Positions 44,680 to 55,900 of a DNA stretch of 64,000 nucleotides are shown here, one piece after another (positions within the stretch are counted from its first letter, which is position 1; the number at the start of each line of letters is the position of its first letter). A program made the translations under genes and the position numbers. The stretch is from Timonella senegalensis JC301 (GTDB lineage: Bacteria > Actinomycetota > Actinomycetes > Actinomycetales > Cellulomonadaceae): the NCBI RefSeq assembly GCF_000312125.1, contig NZ_HE978641.1:271533-335532 (forward strand). Reading direction: 5' to 3'. Below the pieces are notes generated by a model, which did no database searches, had not been told where the DNA came from, and worked only from the letters and a program-made list of their open reading frames with translations.

Positions 44680-46227
44680 TCAGGCCTCGGAGGCTGCGAG
44701 CTGGCCGCAGGCACCGTCAATTTCCTTGCCGCGAGTGTCGCGCAGCGTGGTCGGGATGCCCTTGGCTTCCAGGCGATCGATCCACATGCGCGTGACGGCG
44801 GGTTCGGAGCTCGTCCACACGGAACCCGGGGTCGGGTTCAGCGGGATCGGGTTGACGTGGACCCAGCCCTTGCCGCGAGCGTTGAGCTTGTCCGCAAGGA
44901 GGTCAGCGCGCCAAGCGTGGTCGTTCATGTCCTTGATAAGGGCATATTCGATCGACACGCGGCGGCCGGTCTTGGCGTAGTACTCGTAGGCGGCGTCGAT
45001 GGCCTCGTCGGCCTTCCAGCGCGAGTTGACGGGGATGAGCTCGTCGCGGAGCTCGTCGTCAGGGGCGTGGAGCGACAGCGCGAAGGTGAACGGAAGGTTC
45101 TCGTCAGCGAGCTTGCGGATCGCTGGGACCAGGCCAACCGTGGAGACGGTGATGTTGCGGGCGGACATGCCGAGGCCCTCAGGGGCCTCATCGACCATGC
45201 GGTGCACGGCGCGCATGACGCGCTTGTAGTTGGCAAGGGGCTCGCCCATACCCATGAACACGATGTTGGTGACGCGCTCAGGAGCGTGATCGCCGGGGCG
45301 CAGGCCGCCGAGGCCACCCTCCGCGATGACGCGGTTGGCCTGGACGATCTGGTCGAGGATCTCGGCCGTGGACATGTTGCGGGTCAGACCCGACTGGCCG
45401 GTCGCGCAGAACGGGCAGTTCATGCCACAGCCGCACTGGGATGACACACACAGCGTGATGCGTCCGGGATAGCGCATGAGGACCGACTCCACGGTGGAGC
45501 CATCGAACAGGCGCCACAGGAACTTGATGGTCGCGCCATCGTCTGTGGTCAGGCGCTTGACCTCTGTGAGCAGCGTTGGGAAAGCAGCCTCGGCGAGCTC
45601 CTCGCGGCGATTCTTAGGCAGGTCGCTCATGAGGGCTGGGTCCGTGGTGTAGTGCTGGAAGTAGTGCACCGAAAGCTGCTTGGCGCGGAAGCTCGGAAGG
45701 CCGAGTTCCTTGAGCTTGGCTTGGCGCTCCTCAAGCGTGAGGTCGGCGAAGTGTGTGGGCGGCTGGGTAACGCGCTTCTTGGTGGCGAACTGGAGTTCCG
45801 GGCGCCCATCGGCGCCCATGGCCTGCTTCCACCCCTCTGCGGTCGGGCGGACCTGCTCACGGCCCTCGCGGCGTGCGCGCAGCTCTGAGACACGGCCCTC
45901 CTGCGTGAGTTTGCGCTCCTCGGCTAGGCGACGCTCGGCGTCCTTGGTCTCGATCCACGCAATCGTGCGGTCGTTGCGGTCCGAGCGCTGGGTGCGGTCC
46001 TCATAGCCGGAGTTCGAGCGCGCGTTGCGGCGGGCCGTGTTGCCGCGGATCACGTCACGAACGGGGCGTCCGGTGGTGCCGGCTGGGCGCGAGGCCGCGC
46101 CAGCGGACTTGATCGACGAGATTGCGGGCGTGTTCGACCGCGAGCGCTGGCCAGAGGTGGCGCGCTCGAGCGGCTGAGACGACTCAGGCTTATTTGGGGC
46201 GTTCTTGGAAGCAGACATCTTTTCCAT
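44680..46227 (-). CDS. rlmN: 23S rRNA (adenine-2503-C2)-methyltransferase RlmN with long N-terminal extension
   Basis: 515 residues from ATG 46227 (M-E-K-M-S-A-S-K-N; ATG 46218 also possible). The radical-SAM cluster motif is C-G-C-G-M-N-C-P-F-C (CxxxCxxC near residue 260), and the C-terminal D-G-A-C-G-Q-L holds the mechanistic Cys. It methylates A2503 of 23S rRNA and A37 of some tRNAs. The first about 115 residues are Arg/Ser/Gly-rich and disordered-looking, absent from the usual 350-400 residue enzyme. Confidence 0.95.
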   Translation of the reverse strand: MEKMSASKNAPNKPESSQPLERATSGQRSRSNTPAISSIKSAGAASRPAGTTGRPVRDVIRGNTARRNARSNSGYEDRTQRSDRNDRTIAWIETKDAERRLAEERKLTQEGRVSELRARREGREQVRPTAEGWKQAMGADGRPELQFATKKRVTQPPTHFADLTLEERQAKLKELGLPSFRAKQLSVHYFQHYTTDPALMSDLPKNRREELAEAAFPTLLTEVKRLTTDDGATIKFLWRLFDGSTVESVLMRYPGRITLCVSSQCGCGMNCPFCATGQSGLTRNMSTAEILDQIVQANRVIAEGGLGGLRPGDHAPERVTNIVFMGMGEPLANYKRVMRAVHRMVDEAPEGLGMSARNITVSTVGLVPAIRKLADENLPFTFALSLHAPDDELRDELIPVNSRWKADEAIDAAYEYYAKTGRRVSIEYALIKDMNDHAWRADLLADKLNARGKGWVHVNPIPLNPTPGSVWTSSEPAVTRMWIDRLEAKGIPTTLRDTRGKEIDGACGQLAASEA

Positions 46228-46318
46228 TGTTTCACGCGCGGCGGGCACACGCGGGAAACGTGAGCGACGCCAAATGTGGCGCCTGCCTCCTGACCCTCCA
46301 GATCTTCCTGGCCATCCA

Positions 46319-46361
46319 CTCCTCCTCCCGCTCCTCCTCCCCCTCCCGCTCCTCTTCCCCC
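46319..46361. other. Homopyrimidine tract upstream of rlmN
   Basis: A 43-bp C/T-only stretch (purine-only and G-rich on the rlmN coding strand) broken by few G residues. It could form a G-quadruplex or triplex in the rlmN leader. The rest of 46228-46450 holds nothing recognisable. Confidence 0.4.
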
Positions 46362-46453
46362 GTCGATGTATGGCTATCTCACCGATGCATGACGCCCGGT
46401 CACACATTGGTGAGGTGGGGCGAGTGCGAGGTAGGGTGCGGCGCGACACGTGT

Positions 46454-46478
46454 TTGCACTTTGACAGCAAGAGTGCAA
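46454..46478. promoter_or_regulatory. Operator-like inverted repeat at tetR gene 2
   Basis: TTGCACT..AGTGCAA around an 11-bp spacer that includes TTGACA; a second TGCACT..AGTGCA pair spans 46482-46505 over the start codon. Half sites resemble the operator at 40596. Confidence 0.6.
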
Positions 46479-46489
46479 GAATGCACTAT

Positions 46490-47320
46490 ATGAGCGAGAG
46501 TGCAATTAGGGTTTTGCCGGCGCCAACTTTTGGAGGCGCAGCGGCCGGAAACACAGCGATCGGGGACGCACCCGCTGGTACGGCAGCGGCCGGAAACGCC
46601 GCAACAAAGGGCGCACCAGCTGGTGCAGCACCGGCTGAGGCTGCACCCGCCGAAGCCACGCAAGGTTCCGGCTCACTCCGTGCGGCCCGCAAGGCCCGAA
46701 CCCAAAGCTCGCTGATCGCGCAGGCACGCGCACTCACTCTGGACAAGGGTCTGGGCGGCTTCACCCTAGACGAGCTCTGCACTCAGGTTGGCGTTTCGAG
46801 GCGCACGTTCTTCAACTACTTCGCTTCCAAGGACGATGCGGTACTGGGCATTCCTCTCCAGTCGCCTTACGAGGAACACCGAGAGGAGTTCCTCGCGTCG
46901 CGGGGCACTCTCGCGCTTGTGGATGCAATCCGAGTCTTGCTCGACCGGTCGTTCCAGTCCATGGTGACCGAGGATTTCACGCCTGACATCATGTCCCGCG
47001 TTCTGGTTGAGCAGCCAACTCTCATCGACCGACTCCACGAGCACGCATTTGGACTGGTACGCCAGTTGGAGAGCCTCATCGTAGAACGCGAGGAACTCGC
47101 AACCCCGAGTAGCTTTGCGCACACCGTGGCCCTGACCTGCCACCAACTCACGATGGCCACGTTCATCGACCTCAACAAGTCCCACACTCCGCAGCACGCA
47201 CCGCGCACTGCCCTTCACAATGCCAGCTGCACGTTACAGACCGCCGTCTACAGCGAGGCGCTCAAGCGCAACTTCGAGCACCTCACCTTGTTCTTCACTC
47301 CATCTGGTGCGGAGAAGTAA
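46490..47320 (+). CDS. TetR-family regulator with low-complexity N-terminus
   Basis: 276 residues from ATG 46490. The first about 60 residues are an Ala/Gly/Pro repeat region (A-A-A-G-N-T-A, G-A-P-A-G-A-A-P-A-E-A). The HTH then starts: L-D-E-L-C-T-Q-V-G-V-S-R-R-T-F-F-N-Y-F-A-S-K-D-D-A-V-L-G, nearly the same recognition helix as the TetR at 39962. It is 177 bp upstream of a DHA2 MFS gene on the same strand. Operator half sites overlap the promoter and start, suggesting autorepression. The true start could lie downstream of the repeat region. Confidence 0.85.
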   Translation: MSESAIRVLPAPTFGGAAAGNTAIGDAPAGTAAAGNAATKGAPAGAAPAEAAPAEATQGSGSLRAARKARTQSSLIAQARALTLDKGLGGFTLDELCTQVGVSRRTFFNYFASKDDAVLGIPLQSPYEEHREEFLASRGTLALVDAIRVLLDRSFQSMVTEDFTPDIMSRVLVEQPTLIDRLHEHAFGLVRQLESLIVEREELATPSSFAHTVALTCHQLTMATFIDLNKSHTPQHAPRTALHNASCTLQTAVYSEALKRNFEHLTLFFTPSGAEK

Positions 47321-47371
47321 CCTGCCCGCCGCACCACCCACGGGCGTGAGACCCACCAGCCAAGGCGAGTC

Positions 47372-47386
47372 AGTCGTCGTGAATCA
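47372..47386 (-). repeat. Dispersed 15-mer motif copy (TGATTCACGACGACT)
   Basis: In the tetR 2 - MFS 2 gap. Next to it, GCGAAAGCGCC-type direct repeats (47390-47445) recur three times. Confidence 0.45.
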
Positions 47387-47485
47387 CGGCGCGAAAGCGC
47401 CCCGCACCACGGCGCGAAAGCGCCGAAACCACGCAGCGGAAGCGCCCCACGAACTGCCCGTTCCCGCGAACGGGACCACAAGTAA

Positions 47486-49317
<1,832 letters not shown>

Positions 49318-49370
49318 TAATCAGTTGTTCCCTCGGGGTCAACTCTGAAACTCGAAGGGGCGGTCTAGAC

Positions 49371-49760
49371 CTATCCTTGGCGCCACTGCCTCCGCAACCG
49401 CAGTCGGTGGAGAATGCTGGCGGGAAATGGCTTCCGAGCGGCTACGGTCATTTTCCGCACGCCCTTAGGCTTCGGATAACTCCCCAGGTTCGCGAGCACG
49501 TATTCACTAGTCGGCAGATCTGAGGGTGTTGCGAACTCGCTGTCGAGAGTCTCCCATTCGGTGATGCCGATACGCACCAGCCCTACATCTAGCGGCATGT
49601 ACCCATCCAACGGACCGAGCACCAACTGGTATTCTCCCTGGAGATTCCTTTGCCACACTCCCCAACTTGAAACCAATGCTGAATGGTTTACGTGGACAAT
49701 GATGTATCTATTGCCACCTGATGTAACTAGGCGGCACAGGCTATGCGGCTGAACGCTCAT
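49371..49760 (-). CDS. Hypothetical protein in island, 129 aa
   Basis: ATG 49760. Soluble, basic C-terminus (R-K-P-F-P-A-S-I-L-H-R-L-R-L-R-R). No family recognised. It lies between the two 154-bp repeats, 21 bp after the secreted protein gene on the same strand, so it may share its transcript. Base composition is visibly more A/T-rich than the flanks. Confidence 0.5.
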   Translation of the reverse strand: MSVQPHSLCRLVTSGGNRYIIVHVNHSALVSSWGVWQRNLQGEYQLVLGPLDGYMPLDVGLVRIGITEWETLDSEFATPSDLPTSEYVLANLGSYPKPKGVRKMTVAARKPFPASILHRLRLRRQWRQG

Positions 49761-49781
49761 TTATCCAACCTCCAAGATGAA

Positions 49782-50450
49782 CTATGAAACTCCAGTTCCA
49801 CACGTGAATCGACCCTTCGGCCCAACCGCGACGGGTGTGGAAATAGATCCTGCTCCCGCTACTTGAATGCCTACCCTTGCGCGATAGTCGTATGTTCCGC
49901 CAGAAGAGATGCACTGCGCGTAAATGTTCGTGCCCTGGGTTTGTGCGGACGTCCAGGAAGTGTTTCGGTGATCCGTGAACAGTCGCCACCCGCTCCAAGA
50001 GGATCGTTCATAGTAGTGCAGCAGCCGCATCGTTCCGGGCCGACCATTGTCACATACAGCACCGGCGTAGACTTCAAGCTGGCCCAGCGACTTGATCGGT
50101 GCCTTCAAGGGCGTTGTAGTGCACACCCAGTTAGAGGCGCGAGTGTCGACCCCCTTCTGGACTTCCGTTCCCGCGAACTTAACGGTGCCAGGCTCCAATA
50201 CGCGACCAGAAGTGCCTGGACCCAGGATTATTGTGGAGGTTCCTTCAGCGTCGAGTTCGATTCGCCAATCTCCCTCGTAGTTGACGTCAGCGTCGATTTC
50301 CAGTTCTTCAAGTGAGACATGCTCCGGTTGCTCAAGCGAGACAGACTTGGGATCATCGGAGCCTGCGAGTGCGGGTGCTACCCCCCCATTCAGAACTACA
50401 ATTGCAAGTCCCGTCATCGCGACTTTCAACATTTTTGGCGTTTTAGACAA
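49782..50450 (-). CDS. Secreted hypothetical protein in island, 222 aa
   Basis: TTG start at 50450 with a strong AAAGGAG 5-6 nt upstream. Signal peptide (M-L-K-V-A-M-T-G-L-A-I-V-V-L-N-G-G-V-A-P-A-L-A) with A-L-A cleavage. The mature part is beta-rich with four Cys (C-T-T-T, V-C-D-N-G, Q-C-I-S, F-T-C-G), probably two disulfides. No family recognised. Whole gene lies between the 154-bp repeats and before the MacB-like exporter, but exporter dependence is not indicated because a Sec signal is present. Confidence 0.7.
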   Translation of the reverse strand: MSKTPKMLKVAMTGLAIVVLNGGVAPALAGSDDPKSVSLEQPEHVSLEELEIDADVNYEGDWRIELDAEGTSTIILGPGTSGRVLEPGTVKFAGTEVQKGVDTRASNWVCTTTPLKAPIKSLGQLEVYAGAVCDNGRPGTMRLLHYYERSSWSGWRLFTDHRNTSWTSAQTQGTNIYAQCISSGGTYDYRARVGIQVAGAGSISTPVAVGPKGRFTCGTGVS

Positions 50451-50482
50451 TATCGCTCCTTTGCAATAGTAATTGTGGTAAC

Positions 50483-50511
50483 ACACTAATCGTCCGAGGC
50501 GCTAGTGTCAA
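50483..50511 (-). promoter_or_regulatory. Probable sigma-70-type promoter for the secreted protein
   Basis: TTGACA at 50511-50506, 17-bp spacer, TAGTGT at 50488-50483; about 35 bp before the TTG start. Confidence 0.55.
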
Positions 50512-50563
50512 CGCTAAAATAGCCGACTGAAGTGCTGTGCTACATGACAGCCACTCGCCCCAA

Positions 50564-50717
50564 ACGGGTCGGACGACTCTGGCGAGTCGGATGCCTCTGC
50601 GGGTGCCAGCAACTGAGTGCGCTGAGTTTGTAGTGTCGGGCTAACGCCCCACACAAACTGATTAACGACGATTCCCGCACCTCCCATGAGGAGGTGCGGG
50701 AATCGTCGTGTGTGGGT
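50564..50717 (+). repeat. 154-bp direct repeat, copy B
   Basis: Encodes the same ending ([14 protein letters not shown] and stop) as MFS gene 2 but with synonymous changes (GAC for GAT, TCT for TCC, GGC for GGT). The upstream part of that gene is absent. Contains motif copy 50659-50673 and the same two hairpins. Confidence 0.9.
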
Positions 50718-50762
50718 TGGGAAGCGGTATCCAGAACAGGGAGGCTAGTGGGCTACTTGGGC

Positions 50763-53700
50763 CTACTCGCTCCGCAAGGCTTCGACCGGGTCCTTCCGTG
50801 ACGCCGCCGACGACGGAATCAACCCGGCCACTACAGTCAATGACACGCTGATGGCGATGAGGATTACTCCGGCTTGCCATGGCAGTTGCGCAACGTTATC
50901 AACTCCGAAATGTGAGTTGACTATCGCGTTTGTGGGGATGGTCAGGAGCACTGTGACGACAATGCCAATGACGCCCGCAACAAATCCAACGATGAGGGTT
51001 TCAGCGTTAAATACGCGGCGGATATCGCGTTTAGAGGCTCCGATGGCCCGAAGGATTCCGATCTCGCCCTTGCGTTCGAGCACCGAAATATAGGTGATCA
51101 CGCCGATCATGATGCTCGATACCAAGAGTGAAATAGAAACAAAAGCAATGAGCACATAACTGACCACATTGATGATTGTCGTTACGGACGACATGAGCGC
51201 ACCCACGATGTCGGTGTAGGTAATGACCTTGTTCTCGTTTCCTTGGCGTTCCATACGTTCGTTGTAGGAGTCGAGGATCGAAATTATCTGTTCCTTGGAT
51301 TCGAAGTCCTTGGGGTAGATATCGATGGATGAGGGGTGGTCTAGTGATGCGTAGCCAAGTTTGGTCAGGTTGCTGTCAAGGGAGCTCTGTTCTCTCGACA
51401 TCATCGACATGAGGAGCTCAGTGAGTTCCTCCTCGGACATACTCAGGGAGAACGCATCAATGAACTTGTCTTCGTCGATGTTCATCGCATTCGACATGTT
51501 CCCAGCGAGTTGTCCCATGGCGGATTGCAACCCGCTGGCGACCTGACGTTCGAGCGCTGGACCAACCTGCTGCGCAATCTGCCGCCCCAGCGTCGTCATC
51601 ACTTGGTTCATATAGCCCGTCATCGCCGTCTGCACAGCCCTGCTAATTGATGCGGCTTGCGCTTCGACCTGAGCTGTTACGGCTTGCGTTATCTGCGTGG
51701 TTACCTGGTCGATCAACTCTTGCTGCGCGCCGGCGATTCCCTCGGCGGCTTCTTCCTGGAGCGCCTCAAACTCAGTGAGAATCGCGCGTCCCTCCTCGGA
51801 CTCAAGGAAGAGTTCGAACCCTGTCTGTGGGTTTTCGCAGCGGGTACCATCGGCTGCACAGAATGCGGCGTACCCAGTGGCAAGCTTCCCCGCGAGCGCA
51901 GACACGTCTTCTCCGCTTAACCCAAGGTCAACCTTGCTCAGGTCCACGTTTGACAGGATCGATTCGAGGTCGAGATCCAGGTCGTTCAGATCGGGAGTCT
52001 CCAGCAGTTTGCCGAGGTCAAGCTGTGGGAGAGCCGCTGGATCAATGCTCAGAGCCGGCATGGAAAGATTTAGCACCGAGGGGTCGATGGTGAGCATTGA
52101 TTCATCCAAGGTAAATGCATCCTTGATTGCCTCTTCATCGACAGTCATGATCTTGGCCAGATCAAAGTCCTCGCGCCCGGGGTTGGCCTCCTCCTCTGCG
52201 AAGCTTCGTCCTGAGAAGACGTTGACAGCAGGGTGTGCCAGTTGGTCTTTCACAATGTCTCGCGTAGCGGCGTCTGCCATGAGACTTCGCACCAGCGCGG
52301 AGGTGTAGTACACCCCTGGCTGAAGCGCCGTTGTGTTGGCACCTTCAGCCGGTTTGAGGATGCCGGTCACCCGCAGCGGAGTTCCTTTTTTGACCAGCTT
52401 CTCAATGTGCGCAGGATCGCCAGACTTGTCAGTCCAGACCTGGTAGGTTCCGTCATGCTGGTAGTAGTCGGAAGCGTTGATCAGAGTGAACTGCGCCGCA
52501 AGGAGGTCATCATACTCAAAACTCAGCGCTTCACCTGACGTGGTGATCTCTTCCTCGTTAAGGAACTGCTTCACCATGTCGTCCAGTTCCGCAGGGTCTC
52601 GCAGCCCCATGGTGAAGGCCATGAGGTCACTTATGGCCCCACTTGGGGTGAGTACCACGACAAGCTCATCGCGTGCTTGCGGCCACCTGCCGGCTACAAC
52701 GTCATACTGATTCTCAATGAGTGAGGTGTCATCGACCAGCTGATTGAACACGCTGGTTCCCATCGGTACCGGCATGAGGTCAGAAAAATCCGAGCTTCCT
52801 CCAAACCCGAGTGCAGCGAGTGCGGTATCTGGGTTGACCTGACGAACGCCATTGGCGGTATTCGCAAAGATTTGCGGCGTGACATTGTATGAGTACTGGA
52901 TGGACTGGGTGTTCTCTGTTATTCCGTCACCACCCGCATCAAAGAACTCCTTGAGTGCAGCCAGGTCATTCGATCCAATGGATTCGAACATGCGAGTCAG
53001 ATACTGCATTTCCCTCACGGGGCCAGCAGAGTCATCGGAGGCGTTGTTCGCCTCGGTGCCCGCCGCAGCGCCGGCGGTCATCATCGCGGTGAAGTCCATC
53101 CCTTGGCTTTGGATCGTCAGCGGGTACAGGGAAAGTGTGTCTTCCTCAATGCCTTTGATGTACTCGTTGACTCCGTTTGCGAGAGCCAAGATTGCCGCAA
53201 TCCCAATGATTCCGATGCTCCCTGCGAACGCTGTCATGAGCGTTCGACCCTTTTTTGTCATGAGGTTCTTAAATGACAACGAAATGGCCGTTAAGAAGGA
53301 CATTGAGGTCCTGCGGACCTCTTTATCCTTGGCATCCACCGACGCAAGGGATAGATCAAACGGATCAGTATCGTCGAAAATCTGTCCGTCGCGCAGGGTC
53401 ACAGTACGAGTCGCGTACTCGTCGGCGAGTTCTGGATTGTGCGTGACCATAATGACCAGTCGATCGTTCGCGATCTCGGTCAGCAGTGCCATGATCTGCA
53501 CAGACGTTTTCGAGTCAAGGGCACCCGTTGGCTCGTCTGCGAGAAGGATCTCCGGGTCATTGATGAGCGCGCGGGCGATGGCGACGCGCTGCATCTGTCC
53601 GCCCGACATCTGGCTCGGCAGCTTGTGGACGTGGTCCCCAAGCCCCACCTGTTCAAGCGCAACTACCGCCCGCTCGCGACGTTCTGTCCGGGACACTCCT

Positions 53701-54032
53701 GAGAGTGTGAGAGCCAGCTCGACGTTAGCCAAGACAGTCTGGTGCGGGATCAGATTGTAGCTCTGGAAAACAAACCCGATGCGGTTGTTGCGATAGGTGT
53801 CCCAGTCCCGGTCGTGGTAGTCAGACGTGGGCACACCGTCAATGACAAGGTCGCCTGAATCGTAGTGGTCGAGGCCTCCCACGATGTTCAGGAGCGTCGT
53901 CTTACCGGAGCCGGATGGTCCGAGGATCGCGACGAACTCATTGTCACGGAACGCTATCGAAACATCATCGAGTGCGGTTTGGGTGAAGTCCGCGGTCGTG
54001 TACGACTTACGGATGTTAGACAGTTGCAGCAT
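50763..54032 (-). CDS. Fused ATPase-permease ABC transporter (MacB/FtsX type) with very large extracytoplasmic domain
   Basis: 1089 residues. ATPase first: G-P-S-G-S-G-K-T-T (about 39), [15 protein letters not shown] (about 143), [12 protein letters not shown] first helix follows near 265-290, then about 650 extracytoplasmic residues including a long helical Gln/Ala-rich stretch (about 740-860). Three C-terminal FtsX helices (about 945-1075) end in R-K-D-P-V-E-A-L-R. MacB-type systems extrude or sense peptides and toxins. Single-polypeptide fusion, no separate adaptor. Flanked by copies B and C of the hairpin-motif element. Confidence 0.9.
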   Translation of the reverse strand: MLQLSNIRKSYTTADFTQTALDDVSIAFRDNEFVAILGPSGSGKTTLLNIVGGLDHYDSGDLVIDGVPTSDYHDRDWDTYRNNRIGFVFQSYNLIPHQTVLANVELALTLSGVSRTERRERAVVALEQVGLGDHVHKLPSQMSGGQMQRVAIARALINDPEILLADEPTGALDSKTSVQIMALLTEIANDRLVIMVTHNPELADEYATRTVTLRDGQIFDDTDPFDLSLASVDAKDKEVRRTSMSFLTAISLSFKNLMTKKGRTLMTAFAGSIGIIGIAAILALANGVNEYIKGIEEDTLSLYPLTIQSQGMDFTAMMTAGAAAGTEANNASDDSAGPVREMQYLTRMFESIGSNDLAALKEFFDAGGDGITENTQSIQYSYNVTPQIFANTANGVRQVNPDTALAALGFGGSSDFSDLMPVPMGTSVFNQLVDDTSLIENQYDVVAGRWPQARDELVVVLTPSGAISDLMAFTMGLRDPAELDDMVKQFLNEEEITTSGEALSFEYDDLLAAQFTLINASDYYQHDGTYQVWTDKSGDPAHIEKLVKKGTPLRVTGILKPAEGANTTALQPGVYYTSALVRSLMADAATRDIVKDQLAHPAVNVFSGRSFAEEEANPGREDFDLAKIMTVDEEAIKDAFTLDESMLTIDPSVLNLSMPALSIDPAALPQLDLGKLLETPDLNDLDLDLESILSNVDLSKVDLGLSGEDVSALAGKLATGYAAFCAADGTRCENPQTGFELFLESEEGRAILTEFEALQEEAAEGIAGAQQELIDQVTTQITQAVTAQVEAQAASISRAVQTAMTGYMNQVMTTLGRQIAQQVGPALERQVASGLQSAMGQLAGNMSNAMNIDEDKFIDAFSLSMSEEELTELLMSMMSREQSSLDSNLTKLGYASLDHPSSIDIYPKDFESKEQIISILDSYNERMERQGNENKVITYTDIVGALMSSVTTIINVVSYVLIAFVSISLLVSSIMIGVITYISVLERKGEIGILRAIGASKRDIRRVFNAETLIVGFVAGVIGIVVTVLLTIPTNAIVNSHFGVDNVAQLPWQAGVILIAISVSLTVVAGLIPSSAASRKDPVEALRSE

Positions 54033-54097
54033 GAGGGCCTTTCAGACTCTCCTGCCAGCCTACTGGAAGAGCGAGTGACGATGGCTGCCAGTTCCGG

Positions 54098-54192
54098 TTT
54101 GTAGAGTTGGGCTTGCGCTCAACACAAACTGATTGACGACGATTCCCGCGCCTTCTTATGGAAGGTGCGGGAATCGTCGGGTGTGGGTCGGG
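54098..54192 (+). repeat. Diverged copy C of the hairpin-motif-hairpin element
   Basis: GTTTGT..GGGC..GCTC..ACAAAC, motif TGATTGACGACGATT (54130-54144), then CGACGATTCCCGC paired with GCGGGAATCGTCG. Lacks the MFS coding part. Lies upstream of the MacB-like gene. 54193-54258 holds nothing else. Confidence 0.8.
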
Positions 54193-54258
54193 GTAGGCGG
54201 TCAAGCGGCTCAGAGTTCTCATGAAACTGAGCCTTTGGGCTGCTGGGGCTGTTTGGCT

Positions 54259-54930
54259 CTAGGCCGCAAGGGCTACGGATGAGGCCTTTGGCGCTACTCC
54301 CCAAGCGGCCTCAACACTCTGGGCGGCGAGTGCTTGCCGTACGAACACCTCGAGCCGGCTCCTTGATTCAGACAATGGGATTCCGGCCTGCATGTGGCGG
54401 CGGGAAAGCACTGCCACGGTGTCAGCGACCTCGTTGAGCAAATCGCCAGAGTGGCCCTTGACCCATTGGAACTCAATAGTCTTGGCTTCGAGCCTGGGTT
54501 GAAGAGTGCGCAGAAGAGTCTACACGTGTTGGACAGCAGGCCTGGCGTGGCAGCAGTGACCATCCAGCGCCGTCCGCGCCAAGGCGATCGCCTTCCGCGA
54601 GTCTGTGCGAATAACCAGCTTGCCACGGTGCTGGCGGAAGCGAGATAGCGCAAAGTAGATCGCATACATTTCCGCGAGCACAACATCCGACGGGCCGCCC
54701 GTGGTCATCCTAGACAAGCCATGGCCCTCGAACACACCGTTCTCGGCGATGAACCCGGCTACATCTTTGGCGGCCTCGTCATCCCATTGCGGCTTGCGAG
54801 GATCATAGACATTGCTCTTCCAGTCGAGCGCGCCCGTCTCGCGTACCCCGTGTTCTACTGCTTGCTCGATCAAACTCAGCGACAGGTCGCCAGGCTCAAT
54901 TCCCAAGGCCAGATGAATTGGTGTGAACAT
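54259..54930 (-). pseudogene. Chimeric AlbA_2 / RNase H remnant with an in-frame TAG
   Basis: ATG 54930 behind AGGAGG. The first about 50 residues (D-L-S-L-S-L-I-E-Q-A-V, E-T-G-A-L-D-W-K-S, D-D-E-A-A-K-D-V-A-G) match the start of AlbA_2-type ATP-binding proteins. The frame then passes abruptly into an RNase H-like domain (F-I-A-E-N-G, A-E-M-Y-A-I-Y-F-A-L-S, I-R-T-D-S-R-K-A-I-A). A TAG at 54520-54522 interrupts it, and the same frame resumes with E-F-Q-W-V-K-G-H-S-G-D-L-L-N-E-V-A-D-T-V. The N-terminal catalytic Asp segment of RNase H is missing. Recombination debris. Confidence 0.75.
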
Positions 54931-55012
54931 GATCCTCCTAATCAGGGACGCGATCGCCACCCGTCGCAGCCGTCACAGACTCTTCGAATCACTGGACTCC
55001 CGCTTGAACCAA

Positions 55013-55675
55013 TCAAGCAGCCAATTCGTAGCTCACGCGCGTTTGTATCCATCGTGGTGTGAAAGTTTCATAAATGGAACGAGAAATGTGTGGGGTATTC
55101 TCGATCTCTTCGCGGTCAGGAGAGAGCAGGATGTCCACCATCAACTTGATGACCTCACGCGGCGTGAAGTGCTCACCGGCGGTCTCATTGGAAGCTTCCG
55201 CAAACTTACGGATGAGCTCCTCGAACACGTGACCCATTGTGGTGTTGTCAACGGCCTGCGGCGAGAGGTTAACCTCCGCGAATCGCTGAACCACCAAGTA
55301 CAGGAGATCGTTGTTGTCGAGGTCCGCGATGATGTCATCGAACTTGGACTTGTCAAAGATGTCCCGAACAGACTCGGAAAATCCAAGCACATAGTCACGG
55401 AGGTTCTCGCGGATGTTGTTCGCATCGTCCAGGAGGTTCTCAAACGACCACCGGGACGTGTTGTTGAACGAATACTGGTGACCGGCACGCTTGCGGAGCA
55501 TACCGGGAGAAACGTTCAGCCCGTCCTGCTTGGCCTGGTCAATCGCTGCGAGGACTGAGTCCAGTCGGCGCAGAACCGTGAATGGAAGGATGACTCCACC
55601 GTACTGGTGGGCCTTGTAGGAACCGCGCAGGATGTCTGCAACGCTCCAGACGAAAGAGGCGTAGTTCGCCGTGAA
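55013..55675 (-). pseudogene. Type I restriction-modification methylase (hsdM) fragment
   Basis: The frame holds the HsdM N-terminal domain: F-V-W-S-V-A-D-I-L-R-G, G-G-V-I-L-P-F-T-V-L-R-R-L-D, N-T-T-M-G-H-V-F-E-E-L-I-R-K-F and G-E-H-F-T-P-R-E-V-I-K-L-M-V-D. It then diverges into unrelated residues and stops before the SAM-binding motif. No start codon with normal N-terminus exists upstream. About 220 of a usual 500 residues remain; no hsdS or hsdR lies nearby. Confidence 0.85.
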
Positions 55676-55787
55676 TATCAGTCCTTCGTGAGGGTAGCTG
55701 CTGCGAGTAGAATACCTGCCTCACCACCGCGGAAGGTTGAAAATCCGCCGAAGCGCAGACACCCACGATCTGGCCTCACATTTTGAG

Positions 55788-55809
55788 TTTGAATCATTTA
55801 TGATTCAAA
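55788..55809. promoter_or_regulatory. hipBA operator palindrome 1
   Basis: TTTGAATCAT-TT-ATGATTCAAA, perfect 10-bp arms. Confidence 0.75.
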
Positions 55810-55825
55810 CGCTCGCCACACCGGA

Positions 55826-55845
55826 ATGAATCACTTATGATTCAT
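55826..55845. promoter_or_regulatory. hipBA operator palindrome 2
   Basis: ATGAATCA and TGATTCAT around 4 bases, same half site as palindrome 1 (TGATTCA). A further single TGATTCA half site is at 55875. Confidence 0.75.
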
Positions 55846-55900
55846 TGTGTAAGAGCTTCAAGATGACTCACATTTGATTCACTCACGGAGAGCGGTTGGC

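Noticed and set aside
53369-53383. AGATTTTCGACGATA as a further motif copy
   Set aside because: It has two mismatches and lies in conserved ABC-ATPase coding sequence (Q-I-F-D-D-T); counted only as a weak copy.
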